DNA of 64,000 nt from Vibrio hepatarius (GCF_001274785.1 NZ_LHPI01000013.1:120597-184596); one strand, 5' to 3'; positions 33,004 to 41,322 are shown, numbered from the stretch's first letter. A program made the numbers and translations. The notes: generated by a model from the sequence alone, not told the origin.

Positions 33004-34164
33004 TACGCACAACGCCAATCAAAAATAGAAAAAGTTCGCGCAATCGCGGATGGTAAGTGGGACGTAGTATTTGGGGCTTTCCCTCAACTATCCACTGCTA
33101 TCAAGAAGGCGCCGCAACAAGTTCCATGTCCAGTTTCACCAAATGCTAAAAAATCCTCAACACAGTTCCGATTCTTTAAAGATTGGGTTCAAACTGGGGG
33201 CGCATACCACAATAAAGATGGCGCTATGCCTGATGGTATTGAGGTGGTTAGCTGGATTGAAGGATGCAGTAAGTCAGAAGCAATGGATACGATCGTCAGC
33301 ATTTTAGGTGGCGATATTTCCACAGTGTCTGATGAACAAATCCGATGGAAACAACAACAAATGCAGCAAGCTCGTGAGCAGTACTGTGATGAAGAAGAAA
33401 AGCTAAAACGCATGAACAGAGTTCGTGGCGTGGCGCAAACTTCTATTCCCGCAGCACAAGCTCCAGAGCTACATGCATATCTACGTAGCCGTGGTTTAAA
33501 AGGTGATTTTTCAAAATTGCCTAACACTATTCGCTATCACAACCGATTACGTTACCCAACTTCGTTCCGCGAAGAAGGTGATAACCGTAATCCTTGGTAC
33601 TCCGCAATGCTTGGTACATTCAGAGATAAAGATGGAAAGAACTGTTCTTTACATCGTACTTTTCTTTCGAATGGCAAAAAGGCGCCGGAAAAGAAAACCA
33701 AGCTTCTTATGTCTCCACCGTGGGATATTCGAGGTGGTTACATTGCTATGGATGATCCAATCGTTTACGAAGCAGAAGACGGCCTTGATTTGGCTATCAT
33801 CGGCTACTGTGAAGGGATGGAAACTGCTTTGGCAATTCGTGAAGCAACCGGCATTCCAATGCGTCCTCACTACTCGAGCTCATTACTGAAACTTGCCAGT
33901 GGCGTAGTTGTTCAGGGAGTTCCTAAGCACCGTACTCTTATTACTCTTTGGGGTGATAACGATCGTTCTGGTGATGGTCAAACGACAGTTCAAGAATTGG
34001 CTGAAAGATTGAGAGAAGAGGGCTATTTGGTTGAAGTATTCGTACCTGACTATGAAATCCCAGAAGGTAAAACTTCTGTGGACTGGCTGGACGTATACGT
34101 AGAAGAAGGTGCGGTAGGTTTTCCTATCGAACTGAGTCAAAGCGTAGGTATCAACGCGTTTTAA
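33001..34164 (+). CDS. Toprim/primase-like protein
   Basis: A 387-residue protein. The C-terminal half is a Toprim domain: C-E-G-M-E-T-A-L-A-I near residue 270, then L-W-G-D-N-D-R-S-G-D-G-Q near 318, ending with a D-W-L-D block. The N-terminal half resembles the helical/primase-associated part (DUF7146-like) of plasmid and phage Toprim proteins, but the N-terminal zinc finger of DnaG is not evident. It probably primes plasmid or transferred-strand DNA synthesis. Confidence 0.8.
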   Translation: MYAQRQSKIEKVRAIADGKWDVVFGAFPQLSTAIKKAPQQVPCPVSPNAKKSSTQFRFFKDWVQTGGAYHNKDGAMPDGIEVVSWIEGCSKSEAMDTIVSILGGDISTVSDEQIRWKQQQMQQAREQYCDEEEKLKRMNRVRGVAQTSIPAAQAPELHAYLRSRGLKGDFSKLPNTIRYHNRLRYPTSFREEGDNRNPWYSAMLGTFRDKDGKNCSLHRTFLSNGKKAPEKKTKLLMSPPWDIRGGYIAMDDPIVYEAEDGLDLAIIGYCEGMETALAIREATGIPMRPHYSSSLLKLASGVVVQGVPKHRTLITLWGDNDRSGDGQTTVQELAERLREEGYLVEVFVPDYEIPEGKTSVDWLDVYVEEGAVGFPIELSQSVGINAF

Positions 34165-34200
34165 ATTAACTGCGATGCTCTGTCATCGCCTTTACCCACA

Positions 34201-34257
34201 GGGGAACACTTTCCCCTGCGGGATAAGTGTTTCCTTGTTATGAGGAAATACACAATG
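34201..34257 (+). promoter_or_regulatory. A/B/C leader of RMF-like gene
   Basis: A 34201-34215 (GGGGAACACTTTCCC) pairs with B 34220-34234. B's GTGTTTCCT pairs with C AGGAAATACAC (34243-34253) with a two-base bulge. A and C share GGAA-(AT)-ACAC. Confidence 0.8.
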
Positions 34258-34434
34258 CAAGCTTCAAAACATGTTTCAGATTACTACTTCAATATCTACT
34301 CTGCTGGCCAACAGGCTCATGCAGATAAGAAAGGACGTAATGCTAATCCATACCCGGTTTTAAGTAACCAAAGAGCGGTATGGGAAAGCGGTTATGCAGA
34401 TTCAATGGCACTGGCTCGGGAGGCTGTTATTTAA
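34255..34434 (+). CDS. Ribosome modulation factor (RMF)-like protein
   Basis: A 59-residue protein. The segment G-Q-Q-A-H-A-x-x-x-G-R-x-x-x-P-Y-P...N-Q-R-A-V-W-E-S-G-Y-A-D-S matches the RMF layout (G-Y-x-A-G-x-x-G-R...P-Y...R-x-x-W-x-x-G-W-x-x-A), and length is near RMF (55). RMF dimerises 70S ribosomes into inactive 100S particles. A plasmid copy under a translational leader could tune host ribosomes; function inferred. Confidence 0.6.
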   Translation: MQASKHVSDYYFNIYSAGQQAHADKKGRNANPYPVLSNQRAVWESGYADSMALAREAVI

Positions 34435-34503
34435 CAACAAATAACACTCACTGTTGTTCATCAACATAGAAAACCAACTTAAGCAAAGACAAGGAATCAA
34501 GAT

Positions 34504-34842
34504 ATGACTGTACAACGCGCTCCAATTGAAATGACATTTGAAGAATGGTTCGAAAAATTCAAACCAGTAGCAAACCCAACCGGTGACGGCTTCGTGCAAG
34601 TTGACGATGTTTGTTATGTGTTTGGTCTGCATGGCGCGGATTTATCGAAAGTTCAGGCAGCTGACCCAAACTGTGTTTGGACCCTTATAGAAAGCGATGA
34701 TGTTGACTGCGATGAAGATGATGAAGACTACGATACAGTTCTTCTCATCTCTGACGGTTACCACAGAGTGAATCGAATGGGGCATTTCATCACAGAGGTT
34801 CCTGCAGACCCTGAGAGCTTCTATGAAATTAGCTACGATTAA
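34504..34842 (+). CDS. Hypothetical acidic protein
   Basis: A 112-residue acidic protein with a D-D-V-D-C-D-E-D-D-E-D-Y-D tract near residues 65-80. An AAGGAA site precedes the ATG, with no A/B/C leader. No family recognised. Confidence 0.6.
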   Translation: MTVQRAPIEMTFEEWFEKFKPVANPTGDGFVQVDDVCYVFGLHGADLSKVQAADPNCVWTLIESDDVDCDEDDEDYDTVLLISDGYHRVNRMGHFITEVPADPESFYEISYD

Positions 34843-34867
34843 CCGTGGCTTCGTCCTGACCCTTTTT

Positions 34868-35249
34868 CCTTATTGGATTAAGGGTTTGGCACCACCATTT
34901 ATGTAGGACGCATTAGCGTCCTGCTGGTGGCTTATTCGAGAGTATTGAATTCAGTACTGCCGAATGTGTCATCATATGACTCCACCGCGTGTCATGCGCG
35001 CTGAAAGAAAAACCATACCCTATAAACTTTTTCATATCGTAGCTTTGCTGCCTTCCACTTCCTTCTTGGATGCCTGGATGATGATTAGTTCTTAGGTTCG
35101 CTAGCCAGTAAGATTCAAAAACTCTTTGAAACTGACCGGGCAGCATCAAGTAGAAGATAAGCACTACTCTAAAATCGCTTTCAAATAGGTCACAACGTAA
35201 CGTTATGACACCCTCAAACTGTCTGTTTGCCAACCACACTCAGATAGAA
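34868..35249 (+). ncRNA. Structured ~390-nt non-coding element, copy 2
   Basis: No gene. It has a 5' hairpin (CCTTA/TAAGG, 34868-34883), GGCA, a hairpin with apical GCATTAGC (GGACGCATTAGCGTCC, 34906-34921, inside CCACC/GGTGG), an island 35011-35085 (ACCxxACCC-TAAACT, CATATCG, AGC-TTT-GCT, CTTGGAT), GTAG...CACTACTC (35150-35169) and the 32-nt island 35216-35247. It is aligned best with copy 3. It lies upstream of the 35325 membrane-protein gene. Confidence 0.65.
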
Positions 35250-35269
35250 ACCTAGTAATAAAGCCAACT

Positions 35270-35327
35270 GGCCACAAACGCCATTGGCGCATGTGGTCTA
35301 TCCCTTATGTTCTCGGAGGAACACATG
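35270..35327 (+). promoter_or_regulatory. A/B/C leader of 35325 gene
   Basis: A 35270-35282 pairs with B 35286-35298 (GGCCACA/TGTGGTC, CGCC/GGCG). CATGTG (35290-35295) pairs with CACATG (35322-35327), covering the ATG. TGTTC/GAACA also frames the SD as a small hairpin. Confidence 0.7.
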
Positions 35328-35543
35328 TATAAATTAATACGAAAACAACCAATCATTGCATTAGTTCTACTGATCGCCCTTATCTGGTTTTGCTGGTCGA
35401 AAATCTTTGACGTCTATTCGGACAACGGTTTTTTACCCGCTTTTGGTCTTTTTATCTGTTTCGTGTGCTTTTTTAGAGCATTGACAGAAATGGTTAAACG
35501 TTCAAAAGCAAAAGTAGAGTCAGAAGGAGTCGAACATGAATAA
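35325..35543 (+). CDS. Small membrane protein
   Basis: A 72-residue protein with two hydrophobic segments (about residues 11-27 and 37-53) and a basic tail. It overlaps the Orn-like gene by 8 nt, so the two are coupled. No family recognised. Confidence 0.65.
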   Translation: MYKLIRKQPIIALVLLIALIWFCWSKIFDVYSDNGFLPAFGLFICFVCFFRALTEMVKRSKAKVESEGVEHE

Positions 35544-36345
35544 TGCACAAATTATCCGTTCAATTATTTTTGCTTGGGCAGATATAGAAACAGGTGGTCT
35601 GGATGATAAGTTAAAGAATGGCGAACTCGGTATGCAGGTTTATCCAATACTCGAAATAGCAATTCACCTAACGGATGCTGATCTGAATATCATCGATGGC
35701 GATGGTTTCAGAGTTGTTATCCACCACCCAGAAGAAGTTCTACAGTCAATGGATCAGTGGAGCATCGACCAACATACTAAAACCGGTTTGTTGGATGAAG
35801 TTCGTCAATCGACAATAACACTGGCCGAAGCGGAACAGATGGCACTTGCTCATCTTAAGAAGCATAACGCTGAACCTTATAACATGAAGGAAAAGCGCGG
35901 GACAGTCATGGCAGGCAATTCAATTAAATTGGATCGCAATTACCTGTGCTGTCAAATGCCAGCTCTTCACGAGTACTTTCACTATCGACAAGCTGATGTA
36001 TCTGCCATCGCACTCTTCGTAAGAGAGTGGCGCCCAGATATTGAAGCATCCGTTCAGAAGAAATATCAACACCTGGCTATGGAAGACCTACGAGAGTCCA
36101 TCATGGAAGCGAAAGTCTATAAAGACCGACTCTTCAATAAGGACGCTGTAGTTTCTAAGTCAGGTAGCACTGATGTTTTGGGTTCCATTTTGTTTTTGGC
36201 CGAGGATATGACTCGCGCATTACAGCGATTTGATTTTGATGCTCCTGAGTATCTGAATGATCCTGCTATCCAAAACTTAAAAAGGGACTTAAAGAATTTG
36301 CACGATAGACAAGTTGGCCTTGCCAATGATGTTACTCAAGGTTAA
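35536..36345 (+). CDS. orn: Oligoribonuclease (DEDDh exonuclease)
   Basis: A 269-residue protein. Exo I D-I-E-T-G-G-L (D16, E18), exo II region I-L-E-I-A...D, then the Orn signature M-A-G-N-S-I-x-x-D-R-x-Y-L...M-P-x-L-x-x-Y-F-H-Y-R-x-x-D-V-S, and exo III H-L-A-M-E-D-L-R-E-S-I. Oligoribonuclease degrades 2-5-nt RNAs, including pGpG from c-di-GMP turnover. The ~70-residue C-terminal extension is not in chromosomal Orn (~180) and is helical. Carriage on a mobile element is uncommon in my experience. Confidence 0.85.
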   Translation: MNNAQIIRSIIFAWADIETGGLDDKLKNGELGMQVYPILEIAIHLTDADLNIIDGDGFRVVIHHPEEVLQSMDQWSIDQHTKTGLLDEVRQSTITLAEAEQMALAHLKKHNAEPYNMKEKRGTVMAGNSIKLDRNYLCCQMPALHEYFHYRQADVSAIALFVREWRPDIEASVQKKYQHLAMEDLRESIMEAKVYKDRLFNKDAVVSKSGSTDVLGSILFLAEDMTRALQRFDFDAPEYLNDPAIQNLKRDLKNLHDRQVGLANDVTQG

Positions 36346-36355
36346 GGAAAGCTTT

Positions 36356-36586
36356 ATGTTCAAGATCGCTGACTATGGAAATGACACTGAATGTGCCAAT
36401 GGCGAAGAGCTAATGGCCTCTCTCAGAGAAAAGTATGCTGGTAAATCTGTCAGTATTCATTATCGCCGCAAATCCGGGATTACCCGGACTGAGTTTGTTG
36501 ACGTAAGTACGGAAGGTCATGTGACTGATTCATACAACGGCAACGACTTTAACTTGGCTGATGTACTGGAAAAAGCCGCCGGCTAA
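36356..36586 (+). CDS. Small hypothetical protein
   Basis: A 76-residue protein following the Orn-like gene by 10 nt with AAGGAAAG before the ATG; no leader. The beta-like pattern S-I-H-Y-R-R-K-S-G-I-T-R-T-E-F-V-D-V suggests a small folded domain. No family recognised. Confidence 0.6.
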   Translation: MFKIADYGNDTECANGEELMASLREKYAGKSVSIHYRRKSGITRTEFVDVSTEGHVTDSYNGNDFNLADVLEKAAG

Positions 36587-36613
36587 CAAAACCACCAATA
36601 ATAAACCACCCAT

Positions 36614-36684
36614 AAGGGACACGATTCTCCCTTAATTGGGCGAGTTGTGTCACTTCAACCATTCTGTGGAGGAATGACACAATG
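36614..36684 (+). promoter_or_regulatory. A/B/C leader of 36682 gene
   Basis: A 36614-36631 pairs with B 36638-36652 (GACAC/GTGTC, CCC/GGG). TTGTGTCA (36645-36652) pairs perfectly with TGACACAA (36675-36682), so the SD is looped and the ATG is partly in the stem. Confidence 0.8.
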
Positions 36685-37410
36685 AAAAAATTACCATCAA
36701 AACTGTTTAACTTAGTCAAACGTATTACGACTTACCTATACCTAGCGGTTACCTTTTATGTGAAGACCCGCGACGTAAACCTTTCCTTGGAGTTAGTCGG
36801 TATTAACCGAGCAATTGCAGGTGTAAAGGTTGTTAGATTGATTCGTGATTATCGTGTAGCTGGAGTATTTATGGATTTCATAAATACGAGCTCCGAACGT
36901 GACCGAAAGTTAAAACGTAGATACTTGCTTTCTCTTTTACCTAAAGACGAAAGTGTATTGGATAGTTATGATCTGCATGCTCGATATAGAAAGGAATACG
37001 ATCGGCTAACAGTTCGACCGTTAAAAAAAGCTTCAACCTTTCTTAAACGTCTAATCCGTGATCTGCCTACTTTACCATTTGCTGTCCTAATAATTGTCCT
37101 TGCTGTTCCTGCAAACAAAGCCATACAACGCTACCTTGGTTTGACCAAGAATGAGGGGTATGAGCTTATGGGGACAGTTTTTGACATGTTGCATGGATAC
37201 CTTACGCAAGGTCACTCATTTGAGTATATTTGGCCGTTCTATTTCGGAGATTCAACGAAACTAAGTAGTTGGACCAAGTTAGTGCGTTACTCGATGGTTG
37301 CTGTGCCATTTGCGTGCCGCCAAAAAGTGATATCTGACTTTCGCAATCAGCGCAACGCATACCGCGTAAAGTCAAAAGAGTACACATTGGCACGTAAGGC
37401 ATTAGCGTAA
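36682..37410 (+). CDS. Membrane protein, unknown
   Basis: A 242-residue basic protein with hydrophobic stretches near residues 15-28 and 130-148 and a weaker one near 180-195. The rest is rich in Lys/Arg. No family recognised. Confidence 0.6.
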   Translation: MKKLPSKLFNLVKRITTYLYLAVTFYVKTRDVNLSLELVGINRAIAGVKVVRLIRDYRVAGVFMDFINTSSERDRKLKRRYLLSLLPKDESVLDSYDLHARYRKEYDRLTVRPLKKASTFLKRLIRDLPTLPFAVLIIVLAVPANKAIQRYLGLTKNEGYELMGTVFDMLHGYLTQGHSFEYIWPFYFGDSTKLSSWTKLVRYSMVAVPFACRQKVISDFRNQRNAYRVKSKEYTLARKALA

Positions 37411-37425
37411 TCCATCCTACCCATT

Positions 37426-37474
37426 GAGGGCGACCTCATTGGGGGAGCTCTCGCTACTTAAAGGCGTCAACATG
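37426..37474 (+). promoter_or_regulatory. Partial leader of 37472 gene
   Basis: GAGGGCGACCTC and GGGAGCTCTCGC pair imperfectly (37426-37454), but the AAAGG site is not visibly complementary to B. It is a weak or diverged family member. Confidence 0.4.
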
Positions 37475-37966
37475 AAGTTCTATTACTACCCAACCATTAA
37501 CTCCGCTAAAAACAGCCTAGAGCTTGCGGAAACCCCTGAAATTCTCACTTATGACCAACATACAAACTCTTGGAAACATGAGGATGGCACCTGTTATCAA
37601 ACAGCAGGTTCTACATTGGTACCGATCAGCAATGACGAAGAGAAATTCGAATGCCTAACAGGTCACTTCCTTATTGAAGTAACAGACCCTTATGGCAAAA
37701 AAGGACGTTTCAAATTGCAAGCTGCTAATGACATCGTTGATTACTGCAGCGCTCCTGGCGTTGTATGCGACGATGAAGTAGAAGGGCAGGCACTCGCTGA
37801 CTGTGGAATTGCTAAACCAGAAATGGAACATAGCTTCATTCCCCATATCGTTTCTTATGGCTTTAATGAAGTGTCTGAAACCAAAGGCACTATGGAATTA
37901 GAATTATATGTAAGTGAAGGCGAGCCAACCGGTGAAGAGGAAATATTTCACTGGGAAGTTCTCTGA
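37472..37966 (+). CDS. Hypothetical acidic protein
   Basis: A 164-residue acidic protein, start at 37472 after AAAGG. A K-F-Y-Y-Y-P-T start and a beta-rich middle are visible. No family recognised. Confidence 0.6.
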   Translation: MKFYYYPTINSAKNSLELAETPEILTYDQHTNSWKHEDGTCYQTAGSTLVPISNDEEKFECLTGHFLIEVTDPYGKKGRFKLQAANDIVDYCSAPGVVCDDEVEGQALADCGIAKPEMEHSFIPHIVSYGFNEVSETKGTMELELYVSEGEPTGEEEIFHWEVL

Positions 37967-37992
37967 GTTAATAAACCAATAAACCAACCCAT

Positions 37993-38046
37993 GCGGGACA
38001 CACCGCTGGGTGTTGTTCCGCTTTTTTCTGTGGAGGAACAACGATG
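37993..38046 (+). promoter_or_regulatory. A/B/C leader of 38044 gene
   Basis: A 37993-38004 pairs with B 38008-38021 (GCGG/CCGC, ACA/TGT, ACC/GGT). GTTGTTCC (38012-38019) pairs perfectly with GGAACAAC (38035-38042). Confidence 0.8.
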
Positions 38047-38367
38047 GACATTGAAACACAAGTTTTAGTCGAACTGATAAAAGCTGGTGGTCATATCCTA
38101 ACGGCAACAATCCCAAGCCTGACAACTTTTGTTGTTGGTAAAAAGATTATTAAGAATGCCAAACTCAAGGAAAATTACCTTATCGCGCTAAATGACATCC
38201 GTTATTTGCTGGGTGTTGAAGCTCTCCATTGCAGAGAACACACTGAGCGCGACGGTAAACCATTAAAGCAAACCATTCGTAACGCGGTCACCGCTGAGCG
38301 AAACTTAGAGTGGAGTGGTAAAAACACTCAATCTCAAGTAATTCGACGTATTGAAAAACTTAAATAA
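38044..38367 (+). CDS. Hypothetical protein
   Basis: A 107-residue protein with a moderately hydrophobic N-terminal half (residues 5-35, I-K-A-G-G-H-I-L-T-A-T-I-P-S-L) and a basic C-terminal half. It resembles small membrane-associated phage/plasmid proteins but has no recognised family. Confidence 0.55.
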   Translation: MDIETQVLVELIKAGGHILTATIPSLTTFVVGKKIIKNAKLKENYLIALNDIRYLLGVEALHCREHTERDGKPLKQTIRNAVTAERNLEWSGKNTQSQVIRRIEKLK

Positions 38368-38379
38368 ACCAACTAACCC

Positions 38380-38446
38380 AGAGGGTAACTAATGCCCTCT
38401 GGGTAATTAGTCCCTCTGAAATTTATGTTCGGAGGAACAACAGATG
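38380..38446 (+). promoter_or_regulatory. A/B/C leader of 38444 gene
   Basis: A 38380-38397 pairs with B 38401-38417 (AGAGGG/CCCTCT, ACTAAT/ATTAGT, CCC/GGG). CCTCTG (38413-38418) pairs with CGGAGG (38430-38435). TGTTC-GGAG-GAACA is a rival local hairpin. Confidence 0.75.
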
Positions 38447-38725
38447 AAATACCAACTTAAATCAGGCCTATCAATCTTTCTAGTCACTGTAATTTTCGAA
38501 GACACTGTTCACGTAAATTGCGGTCAAGGTTTTACTGATACAGTGCATCGTTATGCGATCGCTGATTCAAAATCTGTGGCTGAAAAACTTGCTACTGAGC
38601 ATTTTGAGCGTCAGGGACTAGCTGTGAGAATAAGTGATGGCTTTGAATCAACGCGAACCACAGTAAACAGTCTTATACGCAAAGACGTTCTTGGTTTTGA
38701 TGCGGGAGTAACTGAAAGTGCTTAA
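38444..38725 (+). CDS. Hypothetical protein
   Basis: A 93-residue protein with an alternating hydrophobic N-terminus. It overlaps the next gene by 8 nt. No family recognised. Confidence 0.6.
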   Translation: MKYQLKSGLSIFLVTVIFEDTVHVNCGQGFTDTVHRYAIADSKSVAEKLATEHFERQGLAVRISDGFESTRTTVNSLIRKDVLGFDAGVTESA

Positions 38726-39221
38726 TTTAGTTCCGATCGCCAAATCAAGTCTCGTCACTACCAAAAGTCGCGTTTGCCGTGGAAGTTGGCTTAAGCCAAC
38801 GTTCATTGCTGCACTCAAATGGCAGTGGGCATCAAGTACCTGTAAAACACATAGTGAGCAATTAAACAAGCAGCTGGATGACTTCGATTGGAGTATCCAC
38901 TGTGACCTTTACAGCTTATCAAGCATGCTTAAACAGCATGTTGGATTAGAGGGTAGGGATTTCTATTCTCGTGTTGTGTTTACTGAAAAGCCGCATGATG
39001 GCCATTATAAATACTGGAAGTTAATTGGTTCGAGTTGTGCAACCGGGGAAGATAAACTCCTTTCGTTTCGCCTTTACGAGTCACCGACTAATCCAGACAA
39101 AATGGCAATTGTATTTGACACAGTAAGTGGGTTATTTGGGAAAGCTGCTTGGGACTTCGATAAGCTGGAAATCTTCTCGGAAGAGATGTTTTCAGAATTG
39201 ACCTGGGCGCCTGACTTTTGA
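38718..39221 (+). CDS. Hypothetical protein
   Basis: A 167-residue protein with a GTG start inside the preceding gene, so it is coupled to it. It is basic at the N-terminus with four early cysteines and acidic/aromatic at the C-terminus (D-F-D-K-L-E-I-F-S-E-E-M). No family recognised. Confidence 0.55.
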   Translation: MLNLVPIAKSSLVTTKSRVCRGSWLKPTFIAALKWQWASSTCKTHSEQLNKQLDDFDWSIHCDLYSLSSMLKQHVGLEGRDFYSRVVFTEKPHDGHYKYWKLIGSSCATGEDKLLSFRLYESPTNPDKMAIVFDTVSGLFGKAAWDFDKLEIFSEEMFSELTWAPDF

Positions 39222-39268
39222 CCTGACTTCGTGTTCAAAAACAAGCGTTAATTTATGATCGACCTCGA

Positions 39269-39642
39269 CCAGTTATCGTAGTAAGATACTTTTACTGGCA
39301 ACACAAACTATGAGTGCATTAGCACTCATGGCTTGTGTCTAACCGGTAAAGCCATTCTAAAGTGAATAGGGTACTGTTCGTTTTACAATTGCTTTATTTA
39401 AGAATTACCAAACCCCTAAACTCTTTACATATCGAAGCTTTTGCTTCCTCTCACATCCTGTCTTGGATTGCTGAGTGATGTACTGAATTTTGGGTCAACA
39501 ACCGACGTTTTGACAGATACTTTTCTGCTTTAACTTAGGTTGTTCATAGTAGCCCAGAACACTACTCAAAAAAGTTCTGTATTACGTTCGATCTCGTATT
39601 GAACAACTAAACTGTTTGCTCGTTAACCACGACCAGATAGGC
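39269..39642 (+). ncRNA. Structured ~390-nt non-coding element, copy 3
   Basis: No gene. A 5' hairpin CCAGT/ACTGG (39269-39298), GGCA, then ACACAA/TTGTGT enclosing ATGAGTGCATTAGCACTCAT (39301-39338), an island 39407-39480 (ACCAAACCCCTAAACT, CATATCGAAGC-TTTT-GCTT, CTTGGAT), GTAG...CACTACTC (39549-39567) and the 32-nt island 39609-39640. It shares order and spacing with copies 1 and 2 while the stems differ in sequence. It is upstream of the 39743 gene. Confidence 0.65.
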
Positions 39643-39667
39643 TATAAACCAAAAACCATTACCATTA

Positions 39668-39745
39668 GGGAATGCATTATTTCATTCCTTGATGGACTGA
39701 ATAATTGTCTTTCCTTCTCGGTGATTCTGTGGAGGAAACACTATG
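39668..39745 (+). promoter_or_regulatory. A/B/C leader of 39743 gene
   Basis: A 39668-39684 pairs with B 39698-39714 (TTATT/AATAA core). TTTCCTTC (39710-39717) pairs with GGAGGAAA (39731-39738) with one G-U. Confidence 0.75.
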
Positions 39746-40021
39746 ACTATCAATACTCAACCTAACACCCCGGTTGCCTTTTTCTATTATGGAAATCGTT
39801 TTCTGGGAGCTGCTAAGGTCGAAACTTCAATCAAAGCTGCATTTGACGTTAATCGTGAATATTGTATTTCTCTCGATCGTGAAAGCTTGCCTTACCTTCC
39901 TTACTGTACTCATGCTGAAATAGTGTGTGTCGAACTGGATAAAGAATTGAAGATTGAACCCAGTAATCCAATTTGGAATGCTGAGAACGGTCATAAGGCG
40001 TGTCTTAATGCTTCGGCTTAA
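39743..40021 (+). CDS. Hypothetical protein
   Basis: A 92-residue protein with V-A-F-F-Y-Y-G-N-R-F-L-G near the N-terminus and several cysteines in the C-terminal half. The start is fixed by TGTGGAGGAA. No family recognised. Confidence 0.6.
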   Translation: MTINTQPNTPVAFFYYGNRFLGAAKVETSIKAAFDVNREYCISLDRESLPYLPYCTHAEIVCVELDKELKIEPSNPIWNAENGHKACLNASA

Positions 40022-40060
40022 GATTCGATTATTCATTAAACCAAACCAACTAAACCATAG

Positions 40061-40114
40061 GGTTGCATCAACCTTATGGGGTTGTGCTCCCTGTCTTCGG
40101 AGGACACAACCATG
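40061..40114 (+). promoter_or_regulatory. A/B/C leader of 40112 gene
   Basis: A (GCATCAACC, near 40065-40073) pairs with B 40080-40087. GGTTGTG and CTCC in B (40080-40090) pair with GGAG and CACAACC in C (40099-40111), an 11-bp cover of the SD with a two-base bulge. Confidence 0.8.
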
Positions 40115-40420
40115 CAACTATCATCTATCTTACCTAAATTCTTTTCTCCAAAAGCTCAACAACCTGTTAAGCCACAGAGAACCGTTTCTAAAAACGCACC
40201 TCAATGGAAAGAACTAGGAAAGTTATCTCGTAGCGGTGTACGCGGTATTTTCTACTCAGTGGACTGTACTGTTTATCTGGATACCGGTGATGTGATTATT
40301 CTTGATACCAAGATTCATTCACGCACAAACAACAATCGCCAAAAAATCTCTGCAGAAGTTCACAAATGGGCTTCATACCGTGGTTTTATCAAAGCAGGCG
40401 AATGTATCGCTATCCGTTAA
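40112..40420 (+). CDS. Hypothetical basic protein
   Basis: A 102-residue basic protein: a Q/K/P-rich first third and a beta-like body (G-I-F-Y-S-V-D-C-T-V-Y-L-D-T-G-D-V-I-I-L-D). No family recognised. Confidence 0.6.
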   Translation: MQLSSILPKFFSPKAQQPVKPQRTVSKNAPQWKELGKLSRSGVRGIFYSVDCTVYLDTGDVIILDTKIHSRTNNNRQKISAEVHKWASYRGFIKAGECIAIR

Positions 40421-40443
40421 TTTCATCGCAACAATCCCAATCC

Positions 40444-40510
40444 GGGCATACTTCCCGGTAGGGAAGCTATGTCCACCAACTCAATAAAGTCTGTGGAGGA
40501 CATACACATG
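40444..40510 (+). promoter_or_regulatory. A/B/C leader of 40508 gene
   Basis: A 40444-40456 (GGGCATACTTCCC) pairs with B 40461-40474. TATGTCC (40468-40474) pairs perfectly with GGACATA (40498-40504). A GGGCATAC mimics C GGACATAC. Confidence 0.8.
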
Positions 40511-41227
40511 ATCGTAAACAAAACTATTGGTAAATTTGAGACTAACCACTTCTCACTGAATACTCTTGATGATTCTCTTTTTGAGGTTTTCGAGACAGCT
40601 GAGCATGAAGATTCTAGCTACACACTGACTAAATCAGTGGCGGTTAAAATCACGGAAGATCAATTACCAAAAAACTTCTTTACCACTCACCGTTATTCTC
40701 ACAACAAAGTCGAAGGGACTGAGGTGTCTTATGGCGTCAACATCGATTCTCGACGTGGCCTAAGCATCGATATTAACTTCGCGTATTCGCTTCATATAAG
40801 CCGCCGTCGAAATGAAAAAGGACAGCAACTTATACGTGATACTGTTACTACTGAGTTTAACAAAGTGAATTTTCTTCAAGCTGCCAAGGACGCTCTTACC
40901 GGAATAATGGAAAGAAACATCCAAGAGCTGAACCATGAAGAAGAACAGCAAGTACATCGATTTTTTGAGAATAATGCGGCTAAATCTGCAGAAAATCTTC
41001 TCATTGAGTCTGATTGTCAAGAATGGAAGTTTCTTAAAGAGCAAGAAGAGCAGTTAACTGCAACTCTCGCTAAGTTAAAAGACCGCCAAGCTGTTCTGCG
41101 TAAAGAAGCCTTAAGGAAAAGTTTGAAAGAAGATGAACGCGAGTTTCCAGAAAATATTCAGAAGTTATTCGATGACTATCTGATGAATGTTCCTGGTATC
41201 AAACAGCGTAGAATGTTCTCATACTAA
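40508..41227 (+). CDS. Hypothetical protein with coiled-coil segment
   Basis: A 239-residue protein. Residues ~165-210 (E-Q-E-E-Q-L-T-A-T-L-A-K-L-K-D-R-Q-A-V-L-R-K-E-A) look like a coiled coil. The first half is beta-rich. No family recognised. Confidence 0.6.
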   Translation: MIVNKTIGKFETNHFSLNTLDDSLFEVFETAEHEDSSYTLTKSVAVKITEDQLPKNFFTTHRYSHNKVEGTEVSYGVNIDSRRGLSIDINFAYSLHISRRRNEKGQQLIRDTVTTEFNKVNFLQAAKDALTGIMERNIQELNHEEEQQVHRFFENNAAKSAENLLIESDCQEWKFLKEQEEQLTATLAKLKDRQAVLRKEALRKSLKEDEREFPENIQKLFDDYLMNVPGIKQRRMFSY

Positions 41228-41250
41228 TCTTTTTAAATATTTGACCACCC

Positions 41251-41322
41251 GAGGGTAAACATCACCTTTGGGTGTGGTGTTTTCTCTCATAACCAACCAA
41301 ACCTGTGGAGAACACACCAATG
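41251..41322 (+). promoter_or_regulatory. A/B/C leader of 41320 gene
   Basis: A 41251-41266 pairs with B 41271-41286. TGGTGT-TTCTC in B (41275-41286) pairs with GAGAA-ACACCA in C (41308-41319) with one mismatch. Confidence 0.75.
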
